From positions 18,478 to 82,477 of the forward strand of contig NZ_JAMXAY010000011.1 in NCBI RefSeq assembly GCF_025460835.1: a stretch of DNA of 64,000 nt. Direction: 5' to 3'. The notes beneath the pieces are model-generated. The model did no database searches and was not told where the DNA came from. It worked only from the letters and a program-made list of their open reading frames with translations. Positions 46,018-55,365 of this stretch are shown here, one piece after another. The first letter of the stretch is position 1. The number at the start of each line of letters is the position of its first letter. Source of the DNA: Parapedobacter soli (GTDB taxonomy: Bacteria > Bacteroidota > Bacteroidia > Sphingobacteriales > Sphingobacteriaceae). Made by a program: the position numbers and the translations under genes.

Positions 46018-49000
46018 TTAGAACCCTACATTCAATCCGATTGCCCAAGACTGTGTACGCGGATAAAACCCGCGGCTATCAATTCCCGGTTCAAAGCCCG
46101 TATCCTGCAGTTCCGGATCGATACCACTGTATCCAGTGAACGTAGCCACATTCCGACCGGTCACATAAATACGCATATTGCGGATGTATGTTGAATTTAA
46201 ACTGAAATTATAGCCTAATGTGAGGTTATCCAATTTCACGAAATCTCCAGGCTCAATGTAATAGTCTGAGTATTGCGGATCGTCATTCAACTCGCTGTGC
46301 GTTGTAATGGCACTCTTCAGCATGTTATTTGGCAACCATTTTTTATTGCCAAAATACATTTCTTTGGTGTTGAGGATGTCATACGCAAACTTGCCGCGGA
46401 ACATTACGGTCAAATCGAATCCTTTATAGGTGAGCGTGTTGCTCAATGATACCTGATATTTTGGGACACCATTACCGATGATAGCCAAATCGTCGTTGTT
46501 CATTTCCGACGCTGTACCCGTGGTGCCGTCTGCTTTGTGAAACAACCACTTTCCGTCGTCGGTAAAGCCGGCAAAACGCTTACCGTAGAAATTACCGACC
46601 GCTCCTCCTTCTTCCAGGCGAATGGCATTACCTAAATTGCCCGGCGAGGGCAAGCCTGCAAATTCCAACCAGTTTGCTTGGAACACATCACTCGACAGTT
46701 TGGTCAATTTGTTGAACTGGGAGTTTCCGGCGAAATCGATATTCCATTGGAAGTCGTTTTTACGCATTGCCACCGCAGATAATTGCAATTCCACCCCATG
46801 GTTGCGTATGGAACCTACGTTAGTATAGAGTTTATCACGTACAAAGGGAGGCTGCTGTGCGTTATATTCATATAGCAAATCGCGTGTCTCCCGATCGTAC
46901 ACGTCTAATGCACCCGTAATCCGGTTACCAAATAAGGCAAAATCGACACCCACGTTCCACTCAGCCTTTTGTTCCCACCGCAAATCAGGATTCGGGTTTC
47001 GTGCCGCCCCATAAGTTTGGTAGTACACGCCATCTTGTGGATACACCCCGCCCGTACTCAAGGTAACGAGCGATTGGTAGTTCGGGATACCCTCATTACC
47101 GGTAACACCATATCCAACACGCAATTTCAACTCATTGATTTGTGGTACGCTGCTGAGGAATTCTTCTTCGCTCAGGGTCCATCCTACTGATGCAGCGGGG
47201 AAATTTCCCCATTTATGGTTGGCACCAAAGCGCGAGGACCCTTCCCTACGGATGAGTGCTTGGACGAAATACTTACCACGATATGCGTAGTTAACACGTC
47301 CAAAAAATGCGATAAGCGTATTATCATCTTTATAGCTACCCATGCCTGGCCGCGGTAGCTGCGTATTATTAATGGCGCTACCTGCACCAAGGTTCCAATC
47401 CAAGAAGCCGTCTGTGGTGAAACCATTGTTATTCACTTCAAACCGCTCATATGTTCCATATTGGTAACTATACCCCAGCAAGCCCGTGATAGTATGGTCT
47501 TCCTGGAACGTCTTTACATAGTCGATCGTAGATTCAAGCGTTTTAGTCCACGACAGCTCATTCCGCTTAAACGCATAGGCCATTCCTTGATAGTCCGATT
47601 GGGGGCGCTGGTCCCAATCTTCAGTAGAGCGGTATTGGCGGTCGTTCCAGTTATTACGCAAATACGATCCGAATACCGAAGCCGATAAGCCGTCGATAAT
47701 TTGCAACCGTAATTGCGCATCGCCCGAAAATGTCTGCTGGTCGCGTCCATTGATACGGTGCGCTAAACGGCCCAATGGGTTGTAGTTGTTGTAGTTCTGT
47801 GTTTCGCGGAACGTACCATCCTCATTATAAATCGGGGCAGTAGGATTCCGTTGGATAGCCTGCTCAAAGTCGCCCGTACCTCCACCTAATAGGTTAGCTT
47901 TGTTAAAATTCGACGCCAGATTCACCGAAAGCGTAAGCCGATCCTGCAATCCTTTTTGGTTGATATTAAGCCGGCCACCGAACTGGTCACGGCCATTCTC
48001 CCTCGCAATACCATTAGACTCGCTATAATATATCGACGCTCGGTAGTTGGTATTGGTGCTGCCACCGGAAGCAGCGAAGTTGTGGTATTGGCTGGTGTTT
48101 TGCCGATTGATCAATTCGTCATACAGATCGGTAGATGCACCGAAGTCCTGATCGCTATTGATAAGCCCTTCGGAAATAAGATTACGCCAATCCGTGGCCG
48201 ACAAGTATGCTGGTTTCTTGTCTACATATTCACGCTGCACGTAGGTCGAATAATCAAAACGTGCGTCGCCCGCTTTCCCTTTCTTGGTGGTAATCAAAAT
48301 AACCCCTGCGTTACCACGGGTACCATAGATTGCCGCTGCCGAGCCGTCTTTCAACACATCGAATGATTCGATATCATCCTGTTGTAGGAGATCGAGGCTA
48401 CCACCTGGAATCCCATCAATAACAATCAATGGGGTACGTGTCCCGGTGAGTGATGTAACCCCGCGGAGCTGGATGGCGACGCTCGAATTCGGATTATTCC
48501 CTTGAGTACGGGTGATGTTCAAACCGGCAACCTTACCTTGGATTAAGTCCATCGGCGACCGGCTACCACCCGCATTGAAGTCTTCGGCACGTACGGTGGC
48601 TACCGCTGAGGTTATCTCCTTACGCTTTTGCGTGCCATACCCTACAACAACCACCTCATCCAAGCTCGCTGCGTCTTCTTCCAACTGCACATTAATGGTG
48701 GCAGACTGCCCTACCACGATTTCTTGGGAGGTATAACCCAAGTAAGAAAATACGAGGATCTCACCTGCTTCAGCAGAAATATTGAACTGTCCTGCGTCGT
48801 CGGTAGCGGCACCGCGCGAAGTGCCTTTCACCGTTACAGACACCCCGGTCAATGGGACATTGTCTACGGCACTGGTCACCCTACCGGTAATGTTCTGCTG
48901 CACAGCAGCCTCTGCTACTACATCGCGTGCCGAAGCACCGTTGCTGGCCGCTACTGCGGGTCCTGCCAGCAATGCAGCAGCCAACGGGAGAAATGTCAAC

Positions 49001-49041
49001 CGCATTCTCCCACGTCGTGTTTTAGTTAATTGTTGGTTCAT
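46018..49041 (-). CDS. SusC/RagA-type TonB-linked outer-membrane transporter
   Basis: A 1007-residue outer-membrane barrel. It has an N-terminal signal (ending around VAASNG), a carboxypeptidase-regulatory-like domain (ITGRVTSAVDNVPLTGVSVTV with DEVVVVGYG at the end), a plug domain containing the SusC signature LRGVTSLTGTRTPLIVIDG, and a long beta-barrel region ending in an aromatic residue (WAIGLNVGF). No STN (anti-sigma) domain is seen, so it does not carry an obvious signalling extension. It imports oligosaccharides using TonB. First gene of the susCD operon. Confidence 0.95.
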   Translation of the reverse strand: MNQQLTKTRRGRMRLTFLPLAAALLAGPAVAASNGASARDVVAEAAVQQNITGRVTSAVDNVPLTGVSVTVKGTSRGAATDDAGQFNISAEAGEILVFSYLGYTSQEIVVGQSATINVQLEEDAASLDEVVVVGYGTQKRKEITSAVATVRAEDFNAGGSRSPMDLIQGKVAGLNITRTQGNNPNSSVAIQLRGVTSLTGTRTPLIVIDGIPGGSLDLLQQDDIESFDVLKDGSAAAIYGTRGNAGVILITTKKGKAGDARFDYSTYVQREYVDKKPAYLSATDWRNLISEGLINSDQDFGASTDLYDELINRQNTSQYHNFAASGGSTNTNYRASIYYSESNGIARENGRDQFGGRLNINQKGLQDRLTLSVNLASNFNKANLLGGGTGDFEQAIQRNPTAPIYNEDGTFRETQNYNNYNPLGRLAHRINGRDQQTFSGDAQLRLQIIDGLSASVFGSYLRNNWNDRQYRSTEDWDQRPQSDYQGMAYAFKRNELSWTKTLESTIDYVKTFQEDHTITGLLGYSYQYGTYERFEVNNNGFTTDGFLDWNLGAGSAINNTQLPRPGMGSYKDDNTLIAFFGRVNYAYRGKYFVQALIRREGSSRFGANHKWGNFPAASVGWTLSEEEFLSSVPQINELKLRVGYGVTGNEGIPNYQSLVTLSTGGVYPQDGVYYQTYGAARNPNPDLRWEQKAEWNVGVDFALFGNRITGALDVYDRETRDLLYEYNAQQPPFVRDKLYTNVGSIRNHGVELQLSAVAMRKNDFQWNIDFAGNSQFNKLTKLSSDVFQANWLEFAGLPSPGNLGNAIRLEEGGAVGNFYGKRFAGFTDDGKWLFHKADGTTGTASEMNNDDLAIIGNGVPKYQVSLSNTLTYKGFDLTVMFRGKFAYDILNTKEMYFGNKKWLPNNMLKSAITTHSELNDDPQYSDYYIEPGDFVKLDNLTLGYNFSLNSTYIRNMRIYVTGRNVATFTGYSGIDPELQDTGFEPGIDSRGFYPRTQSWAIGLNVGF

Positions 49042-49441
49042 CGTTTTGTTTTATATAGTACATTATTCTTTGTCGGTTCACTGTCAGCTCCCCGTAATAA
49101 AACGGACTTGCCCATCCTAGGAGATAGGCGGCAACTTCCGGTCTCCGCTGCAACATTTGCCAGCGAATTGGGCTAAAAGATTTTAGCTTATAAAGGCGTA
49201 GAATTTGCTTTCATAGTATACACTTCTTAACAGGTTAACAATTTTATTTTTTACTCTTTTTGGTCTGTTCGCCGGGCAATACCCTCCCAACGATGGGGCT
49301 AAGGTATATAATAATTGACTTACCTCCAAGCAAAAATGATACATACCGCAATACGCCCAAACGATTCCTTTTTATATTCAACGCAATCATCCAGCATATT
49401 ATAAGCAGAATTTCTATAAGTTTGTCCCAAATGAAACAGCT
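49042..49441. other. Intergenic region between divergent susC and the FAH gene
   Basis: About 400 bases with no supported gene. It contains a perfect palindrome GCTAAAA-GA-TTTTAGC at 49172-49187, 130 bases upstream of susC, and the -7 element at 49417-49424. No regulator gene adjoins. The part from 49220 is AT-rich. Confidence 0.5.
49417..49424 (+). promoter_or_regulatory. -7 promoter element for the FAH gene
   Basis: TAAGTTTG fits TAnnTTTG, 17 bases ahead of the ATG at 49442. Predicted leader is about 10 bases. Confidence 0.6.
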
Positions 49442-50053
49442 ATGAAGATCATCGCAATTGGCCGCAATTATACCGAACATGCCAAGGAGCTCGACAACCC
49501 GGTACCCGAACAGCCGGTTATTTTTCTCAAGCCCGATACGGCATTGCTGAAGGATAACCGCGACTTCTACTACCCTGCCTTTTCCGAAGACATCCACCAC
49601 GAAGTAGAGGTTGTCCTGCGCATCTGCAAAGAAGGGAAGCACATCGGCGCAAAATTTGCACACACGTATTACGATGCCATCGGACTGGGGATTGATTTCA
49701 CCGCACGGGATATCCAGCGACAGCAAAAAGAAAAGTCGCTGCCGTGGGAACTTGCAAAGGCGTTCGACGGGTCGGCACCGGTAAGCATGTTGCATCCCAA
49801 GGTAGTATTCGGCGACGTGCATAACCTTAATTTCCGGCTGGACAAAAACGGGGTTACGGTACAGGAGGGCAACACCGCCGAAATGATATTCTCGTTTGAG
49901 GATATTCTCGTGTTCGTATCGCAATACATCACCCTGCGGAAGGGCGACTTGGTTTTCACCGGCACGCCAGCAGGTGTAGGCCCGGTAGCTATCGGTGATT
50001 ACCTGGAAGGGTTCCTCGATTACCAGCGGGTGTTTCATTTTCACGTGAAGTAG
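49442..50053 (+). CDS. Fumarylacetoacetate hydrolase family protein (2-hydroxyhepta-2,4-diene-1,7-dioate isomerase-like)
   Basis: A 203-residue protein of the FAH fold. Metal and substrate residues are visible in KPDTALLKDN, HHEVEVVLRI (Glu pair), GIDFTARDIQ (Asp) and FTGTPAGVGPV. Length matches the compact single-domain members, which act as acylpyruvases, decarboxylases or oxaloacetate tautomerases. It is the first of four plus-strand genes running to 53.6 kb, followed six bases later by an M23 peptidase. Substrate not assigned. Confidence 0.88.
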   Translation: MKIIAIGRNYTEHAKELDNPVPEQPVIFLKPDTALLKDNRDFYYPAFSEDIHHEVEVVLRICKEGKHIGAKFAHTYYDAIGLGIDFTARDIQRQQKEKSLPWELAKAFDGSAPVSMLHPKVVFGDVHNLNFRLDKNGVTVQEGNTAEMIFSFEDILVFVSQYITLRKGDLVFTGTPAGVGPVAIGDYLEGFLDYQRVFHFHVK

Positions 50054-50059
50054 CCATAC

Positions 50060-51751
50060 ATGAAGATTTTCTATACTTGCATCAGTTTACTTTTTGCTGT
50101 ACTCACCGCAATGGGTCAGCCCGCCCTCATCAAAACCCGTGAATATCCGGTGGGCTATTTCCGCAATCCGTTAGCCATCGCACCACAGGCATCGGGGACG
50201 TTCGGCGAGCTGCGTTCGACACACTTCCATGCCGGTGACGATTACCGCACCCAGCAGCGGGTAGGTCTACCTATTTTTGCAGTGGCAGACGGCTATGTGG
50301 CCCGCGTGCGGGTACAGATCGGCGGAGGCGGCAACTCCGTGTACATCAATCACCCCAATGGGTTCACCAGCGTATACCTGCACATGCACGAGTTCAGCCC
50401 GCAACTGGCCGCCCTTGTGAAAGCCAAGCAATATGAGCTAGAGCGCTTCGATGTGGACATCCCTCTGGATTCAGCCGCCGTGCTGCTGAAAAAAGGCGAC
50501 CGGATCGGCCTGGCGGGCAACTCAGGCAGTTCCCAAGGGCCGCACCTCCACTTCGAGCTCCGCGACACCGAAACGGAAGCTCCCCTCAACCCGCAGCTGT
50601 TCGGGTTGAGATTCCCGGATAATGTCCCTCCAACCATCCGGGGCATCACTTTATACGATTTGGAAGACGAGCCATTCGGCGAATATACGCCACGGAGACA
50701 CCTCTCCCTCACCGACAAGCAGACCCTCCGCGTGAACGGCCGGTTCGGCATCGGCATCAATACCACCGACCGCCATGACGGTACCACTTTCAATAATGGC
50801 GTTTACTCCATCGAGCTTTTCCTAGACAATAAGCCGATAAGTACCGTTCTTTTCGAAGAATTATCGTTTGCCACCTCGCGGGCCATCCACTCGTACATCG
50901 ATTATCCCTACTACATCCTCAAGCGTGTCCGGATCCAAAAAGGCTTTAAAGACCCCAACAACCCTATTAACATTTTCCATTTCCTGGAGGGCGATGGCAG
51001 CATTACGCTGACCGACAACCTCGAACATACGTTGATGTACCGTGTGCGCGATGCCCAGGGCAATACCAGCTCCCACACCCTGAAAGTAAGGAATGACCCA
51101 TCGTACACGCCCGACAGGCAACGCACCACCGGCACGGCGATGTTCCGGTACGACCGCGAAAACCGCTTTACCGCAGACCATATCGACCTCATTATGCCGG
51201 CTAATGCGCTGTATGACCACCTGCATTTCAAATACCACCAAGGGGCCCGCCCCAAAGATGGCTACTCGATGGTGCAGCATGTACACAATCGGCTTGTGCC
51301 CCTGTTTGAAAGCTACGAACTCAAGATCAGGCCCGACAGCACGCTGACCGATGAATTGAAGCCGAAAGCAATCATTGTGGACGAGCGGCGCAACTCGCAC
51401 GGTGGTAACTTCGACGACGGCTGGGTGCGTACCAAAACACGCTCTTTCGGTAGTTTTTATATCACCGTAGACACCATACCGCCAACCATCCAGCCACAAA
51501 ACATCAGTGCGGGAAAAGATATGGGCGCTATAACCCGCGTGAACTTCAAAATCTCCGATAATCTTTCGGGCATCCAATCGTTCCGTGGGTTTATAGACGA
51601 CCAGTGGGTATTGATGGAATACGATTCGAAATCGCGGTCGCTATGGCATGTGTTTGAAGACAGCCTACCCCGCGGCAAGCACAGATTCAGGCTCGAGGTG
51701 GTAGACTGGAAAGACAATGAACAGGTATATGAAGTTGATTTTTTAAAGTAA
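50060..51751 (+). CDS. M23 family metallopeptidase (peptidoglycan endopeptidase), secreted
   Basis: A 563-residue protein with a signal peptide ending near AMGQ (about residue 20). The LytM zinc site is in THFHAGDDYR (His and Asp, residues about 55-61) and HLHFELRDT (about 165), with GLAGNSGSSQGP before it. Unlike short M23 proteins it has a long C-terminal extension (from about residue 200) of beta-rich, Ig-like sequence of unknown role. It probably cleaves peptide cross-links in the cell wall. It lies in a probable operon with the FAH and peroxiredoxin genes. Confidence 0.92.
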   Translation: MKIFYTCISLLFAVLTAMGQPALIKTREYPVGYFRNPLAIAPQASGTFGELRSTHFHAGDDYRTQQRVGLPIFAVADGYVARVRVQIGGGGNSVYINHPNGFTSVYLHMHEFSPQLAALVKAKQYELERFDVDIPLDSAAVLLKKGDRIGLAGNSGSSQGPHLHFELRDTETEAPLNPQLFGLRFPDNVPPTIRGITLYDLEDEPFGEYTPRRHLSLTDKQTLRVNGRFGIGINTTDRHDGTTFNNGVYSIELFLDNKPISTVLFEELSFATSRAIHSYIDYPYYILKRVRIQKGFKDPNNPINIFHFLEGDGSITLTDNLEHTLMYRVRDAQGNTSSHTLKVRNDPSYTPDRQRTTGTAMFRYDRENRFTADHIDLIMPANALYDHLHFKYHQGARPKDGYSMVQHVHNRLVPLFESYELKIRPDSTLTDELKPKAIIVDERRNSHGGNFDDGWVRTKTRSFGSFYITVDTIPPTIQPQNISAGKDMGAITRVNFKISDNLSGIQSFRGFIDDQWVLMEYDSKSRSLWHVFEDSLPRGKHRFRLEVVDWKDNEQVYEVDFLK

Positions 51752-51785
51752 TACCAAGTAGCAAAAAGTAGTAAATTCTAACGAT

Positions 51786-52247
51786 ATGGCAAAATTAAAA
51801 GTAGGCGACAAAGCCCCTGCAATTACGGCAAAAGACCAGCACGGGCACACGGTTTCACTGAGCGATTTCAAAGGCAAGACGGTCATCCTCTATTTCTACC
51901 CCAAAGACAACACTCCCGGCTGCACCACTGAAGCCTGCAATTTCCGCGACAACTACCAGTCGCTGCAGGCAGAAGGCTTCGAGGTAATCGGCGTCAGTGT
52001 CAATTCGGAGCGTTCGCACCGCAATTTTGCCGAAAAGTACAGTCTGCCTTTCAGCTTATTAGTGGATACAGACCAGCGTATTGTCAACGATTACGGCGTG
52101 TGGGCCGAGAAAACGCTTTTTGGAAAAAAATACATGGGCACGTTGCGCACTACGTTCATTATCGACGGACAGGGGATCATCACCCATATTATAGACAAGG
52201 TAGATAACCAGCGGGCCTCACAGCAAGTGCGGGAGCTGCTCGGCTAA
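51786..52247 (+). CDS. bcp: Thioredoxin-dependent thiol peroxidase (Bcp/PrxQ)
   Basis: A 153-residue peroxiredoxin. Peroxidatic and resolving cysteines are in NTPGCTTEACNFRD (spaced five residues, the Bcp/PrxQ alpha2 type). It reduces hydrogen peroxide and alkyl hydroperoxides. Also seen: LYFYPKDNTPG before the cysteine and GTLRTTFIIDGQG, family-like. It is 34 bases after the M23 gene. Confidence 0.95.
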   Translation: MAKLKVGDKAPAITAKDQHGHTVSLSDFKGKTVILYFYPKDNTPGCTTEACNFRDNYQSLQAEGFEVIGVSVNSERSHRNFAEKYSLPFSLLVDTDQRIVNDYGVWAEKTLFGKKYMGTLRTTFIIDGQGIITHIIDKVDNQRASQQVRELLG

Positions 52248-52258
52248 TCCCGGCTCCT

Positions 52259-53608
52259 ATGCCCGTCATCAAGCGTGTGTTTTTCATTGCCCTGGCCGCG
52301 CTGCTCCTCATCACGGCAGCATGCTGGGGCTATTGGTCGTACCGGCAATACCGCTCTTACCAAACCACGATTCCAAGCGCCGCTACGTCGTTGGTGCGCA
52401 TCCACGTGGACGGCCTTATCCGGGATATCGTCTGGAACGTTCTGTGGAATGGTGCGCACTATCGCAGTACAGCGGGAGGGCAACCGCATGCTTTACGTGG
52501 GGCGCAAACGGGTAGTGCCATTCCCGCCAACCTCTTCCTATACCAAATAGACCATCCATTATCCGGCGAGTTCCCCGGTATTTATTTCGGCTCGGTGGCT
52601 GTCAAGGACCCGGCAGCGTTTGCCGCGTGGCTGCACAGCCAATTCCAGATGGAGGTCAGCCAAGGCCAATATGGGACTATTGCGTCGTCGGCGCGCTGCC
52701 TGGTCGTTATCCGGCCAACGCGGGCCCTATTTGCGCTGTTGCCCACAAAACCAAAAAGTGATCTTACGGCACTCACTGAAATACTGGCTGATATGCTGCA
52801 GCAGGATGGTGGCAACGTGCCTGTAAGCAAAAGCGACTTCCACGGGATTACCCACGACCGTGGCCAAGTATGCGTGCGCACATCCCATCATCGGTTTGCC
52901 ATCGGCTTTAAGAATGGGAAGGTATCGTTCAGCGGCCACTATGAAACAGGGCATCCACCGGGCCCACTGGCAGATATGCCACATTTTGCCGACTCCAACA
53001 CGGCCAGCCTATGGGTGCAAGACGACCTGGCAGGTTTCTTACAAGGCCGTAAATTCGACATCGGCGACCATACTTTATACGGTGATAGTTTACTCCGCTA
53101 CTATCACGGCCATCTTGCGATGGAGTGGAAGGGTACGACCACCCAGCGCGATACGATTGTCAACTACGACTACGACGATAATTTCGAGCTTATCGAAACA
53201 CGGGAGGTTGTAGACAAAACGGTACCTGAGATTTACGCGTCGATAGCCGCCGATAGCGCACTCATCGGCTACCTGGAGCGAGAGGGTGGCATGCGCGGCA
53301 TCTTTCCACTATTTCAGGTAAACACCAGTACAGCACCTTCGGGATACGTGCAGTTTCACACCGCACCGCAGCCCCGTACATTACCATCGGGCGTAGCTGC
53401 TAATAACGACCTCCTGAGCCTCCGGGTAGATTTCAGCAAACTGCGGGCAAGCGATTTACCGGCTGTTATAGCCCCCCATATACAGGCGGTCGAATCGCTT
53501 GAGTTATTGGGCCGGCCGGTATCGGGAGGTGGTGTGGCTGTGCAGGCCCTCCTCCGGATGGAGAACCCGCGGCTGCATAGTTTAATCCAACTGATTGACC
53601 TGCACTGA
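52259..53608 (+). CDS. Membrane-anchored protein of unknown function
   Basis: A 449-residue protein with an N-terminal membrane segment (residues about 6-28, IALAALLLITAACWGYW) and a large extracytoplasmic part of alternating beta strands and loops. It has no recognised enzymatic motif and only two cysteines outside the anchor. It begins 11 bases after bcp. I do not recognise the family; a lipid- or glycan-related envelope role cannot be claimed from sequence alone. Confidence 0.65.
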   Translation: MPVIKRVFFIALAALLLITAACWGYWSYRQYRSYQTTIPSAATSLVRIHVDGLIRDIVWNVLWNGAHYRSTAGGQPHALRGAQTGSAIPANLFLYQIDHPLSGEFPGIYFGSVAVKDPAAFAAWLHSQFQMEVSQGQYGTIASSARCLVVIRPTRALFALLPTKPKSDLTALTEILADMLQQDGGNVPVSKSDFHGITHDRGQVCVRTSHHRFAIGFKNGKVSFSGHYETGHPPGPLADMPHFADSNTASLWVQDDLAGFLQGRKFDIGDHTLYGDSLLRYYHGHLAMEWKGTTTQRDTIVNYDYDDNFELIETREVVDKTVPEIYASIAADSALIGYLEREGGMRGIFPLFQVNTSTAPSGYVQFHTAPQPRTLPSGVAANNDLLSLRVDFSKLRASDLPAVIAPHIQAVESLELLGRPVSGGGVAVQALLRMENPRLHSLIQLIDLH

Positions 53609-53646
53609 ACAACGGCCCGCAGCTACCCAGTGGCCTTACAAGAACG

Positions 53647-54045
53647 TCATAAACGGCTGGCTGCCGTGATGGCAGCCCGGCGGGCTATGTGGGCAAACGA
53701 TACCACCCTGTGCTCCTGCTCAAGCAGATCGTAGATGAGCAGCACCTTCCCCCAGATTATATCGCGGTCTGCATGCTGTTCGCGCGTTTCGGCCACGGTA
53801 TCTAAAAAGTCGGCCAGGAGGCTCAGCTCTTCGGGAAGGAAACCGGCCTTATCCAGGTTCTGGCGGAATACGTTGGCTGGTGTTTCCAAGAGGTCGGTAA
53901 TCGATGTACCGAAATACTCACCCAGCACGGCCTCGAGGGTCGATAGCGCCTCGGTGCGTTGCTCTTCCACGATGAGCCGCTTTACCTTCGCCAGCGTATG
54001 GCTAAGCTGTTGCATCTGTGCGGTTAGAGAATCCCTTTTCAGCAT
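53647..54045 (-). CDS. Small helical cytoplasmic protein, unknown function
   Basis: A 132-residue, almost entirely helical protein with no signal peptide or cysteine-rich site. The sequence is rich in L, E and A with amphipathic spacing (e.g. LTAQMQQLSHTLAKVKRLI and LLADFLDTVAETREQH), suggesting a helical bundle. It starts three bases after the stop of the phosphopantetheinyl transferase gene, so both are in one transcript. No family assigned. Confidence 0.6.
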   Translation of the reverse strand: MLKRDSLTAQMQQLSHTLAKVKRLIVEEQRTEALSTLEAVLGEYFGTSITDLLETPANVFRQNLDKAGFLPEELSLLADFLDTVAETREQHADRDIIWGKVLLIYDLLEQEHRVVSFAHIARRAAITAASRL

Positions 54046-54048
54046 AGC

Positions 54049-54696
54049 TTATTCCGTCCCTCCTTCCATAACATAGCCCAGCATATACGTTTGGAATTTT
54101 TCATAGTATACTTTGAACCGTTCTTTGCGATGCGGTGCCTCCAGCTCTAGGAACAACACCCCTTGATCTTGGAAGTCGAACGGCTGGATGGTCATGTTAT
54201 CTTTAAAAGAAACCCCTTTATTACCCTGCAGCTTATACACGGCTTCCTTGGCGCACCAGCATGCATAGAGCTTTTCGATGTGGTCGCGGCCAATCGCTGC
54301 CAGCTCGCCGGCTTTCATGAACTTTTCTGCAATGCGGACAATTTTCGGTTTCACCAGCTCCAGGTCGATGCCCACCTCGCCGTTGTCGCTCAGCATCACC
54401 GCCGCATAGTCAAACGAGTGCGTAAGCGAGATACGCTGTGGGAAATTTGCCAGGTAAGGCTTGCCGTTTTCATCCGACGGGCAATCAATGTAACCCGGGG
54501 TATTCAACATCGTCCGCAGCAATACCCGCGTAGCCAACCAGTGCAACGTCCGTTTACCCTTATTCAATCGACTCAGGATAGCCTTTTCGCGGCTATCCAA
54601 TTGCAGGCGGCTAATCAACTCTTCCGCCGATTCCTCAATCCGCCATATCGCAAACCGGGCATTGTGGTCCAACTCCCGTAAATATACCAACGCCAT
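54049..54696 (-). CDS. 4'-phosphopantetheinyl transferase superfamily protein (Sfp-type)
   Basis: A 215-residue protein with the Sfp signatures GIDLEL (Mg-binding Asp and Glu) and WCAKEAVYK about 50 residues later. It transfers the phosphopantetheine arm from CoA to a carrier-protein serine. No polyketide or peptide synthetase genes are in the window, so it may serve fatty-acid ACP. A -7 element sits five bases ahead of its start. Confidence 0.9.
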   Translation of the reverse strand: MALVYLRELDHNARFAIWRIEESAEELISRLQLDSREKAILSRLNKGKRTLHWLATRVLLRTMLNTPGYIDCPSDENGKPYLANFPQRISLTHSFDYAAVMLSDNGEVGIDLELVKPKIVRIAEKFMKAGELAAIGRDHIEKLYACWCAKEAVYKLQGNKGVSFKDNMTIQPFDFQDQGVLFLELEAPHRKERFKVYYEKFQTYMLGYVMEGGTE

Positions 54697-54701
54697 AGAG
54701 C

Positions 54702-54709
54702 CAAACTTA
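54702..54709 (-). promoter_or_regulatory. -7 promoter element immediately ahead of the phosphopantetheinyl transferase start
   Basis: On the minus strand TAAGTTTG fits TAnnTTTG, and only five bases separate it from the ATG at 54696. If used, transcription starts at or next to the start codon, giving a leaderless message. Confidence 0.55.
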
Positions 54710-54773
54710 CCTAAAATTGTTATTTAAAAGTAGTTATTTATTGCCGTTTCCTTAAAAATATGATTCATTAGTG

Positions 54774-54781
54774 TATTTTTG
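54774..54781 (+). promoter_or_regulatory. -7 promoter element for dcd
   Basis: TATTTTTG fits TAnnTTTG, 23 bases ahead of the ATG at 54805. Confidence 0.6.
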
Positions 54782-54804
54782 CGCATCTCGCATGTCAAAG
54801 CAAA

Positions 54805-55341
54805 ATGATTTTATCCGATAAACGTATTTTAGAAGAGATCGAGCGCGGCTCGATTGTGATTGAGCCTTTCCGCAGGGAGTGCCTCGGCACCAATTCGTAC
54901 GACGTGCATTTGGGCAAATACCTGGCTACGTACAAAGACCGTGTGCTGGATGCAAAAAAGCACAATGAAATCGTGCATTTCGAAATCCCGAAAAGCGGTG
55001 TTGTGCTGGAGCCGAACACCCTATACCTTGGCGTAACCCTTGAATATACCGAAACGCACAACCACGTCCCGTTCCTGGAAGGCAAGTCGAGCACGGGCCG
55101 GCTGGGTATAGACATCCACGCTACGGCGGGCAAGGGCGATGTGGGATTCTGCAATACGTGGACCCTCGAGATATCTGTGACGCAGCCGGTACGGGTGTAT
55201 GCGGGGATGCCCATAGGCCAGCTCATTTACTTCCATGTGGAAGGTGATATCGAGATATTCTACAATACCAAGGGCAATGCCAAATACAACCGCAAAACTA
55301 CGCGCCCGGTAGAAAGCATGATGTGGAAGAACGAGTTCTAG
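54805..55341 (+). CDS. dcd: dCTP deaminase
   Basis: A 178-residue trimeric nucleotide hydrolase of the dUTPase fold that deaminates dCTP to dUTP. The conserved nucleotide-binding part is EGKSSTGRLGIDIHATAG and GFCNTWTLEISV, and MPIGQLIYFHVEGD is also typical. It has its own promoter and runs toward prfB. Together with the ribonucleotide reductase operon it supplies DNA precursors, but the two are 12 kb apart. Confidence 0.95.
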   Translation: MILSDKRILEEIERGSIVIEPFRRECLGTNSYDVHLGKYLATYKDRVLDAKKHNEIVHFEIPKSGVVLEPNTLYLGVTLEYTETHNHVPFLEGKSSTGRLGIDIHATAGKGDVGFCNTWTLEISVTQPVRVYAGMPIGQLIYFHVEGDIEIFYNTKGNAKYNRKTTRPVESMMWKNEF

Positions 55342-55365
55342 CGCGGCAACTACGTGTTAGCTGCC

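Noticed and set aside
49244..50044. 266-residue minus-strand frame opposite the FAH gene
   Set aside because: Antisense to a clear FAH-fold gene with intact active-site motifs and its own promoter element.
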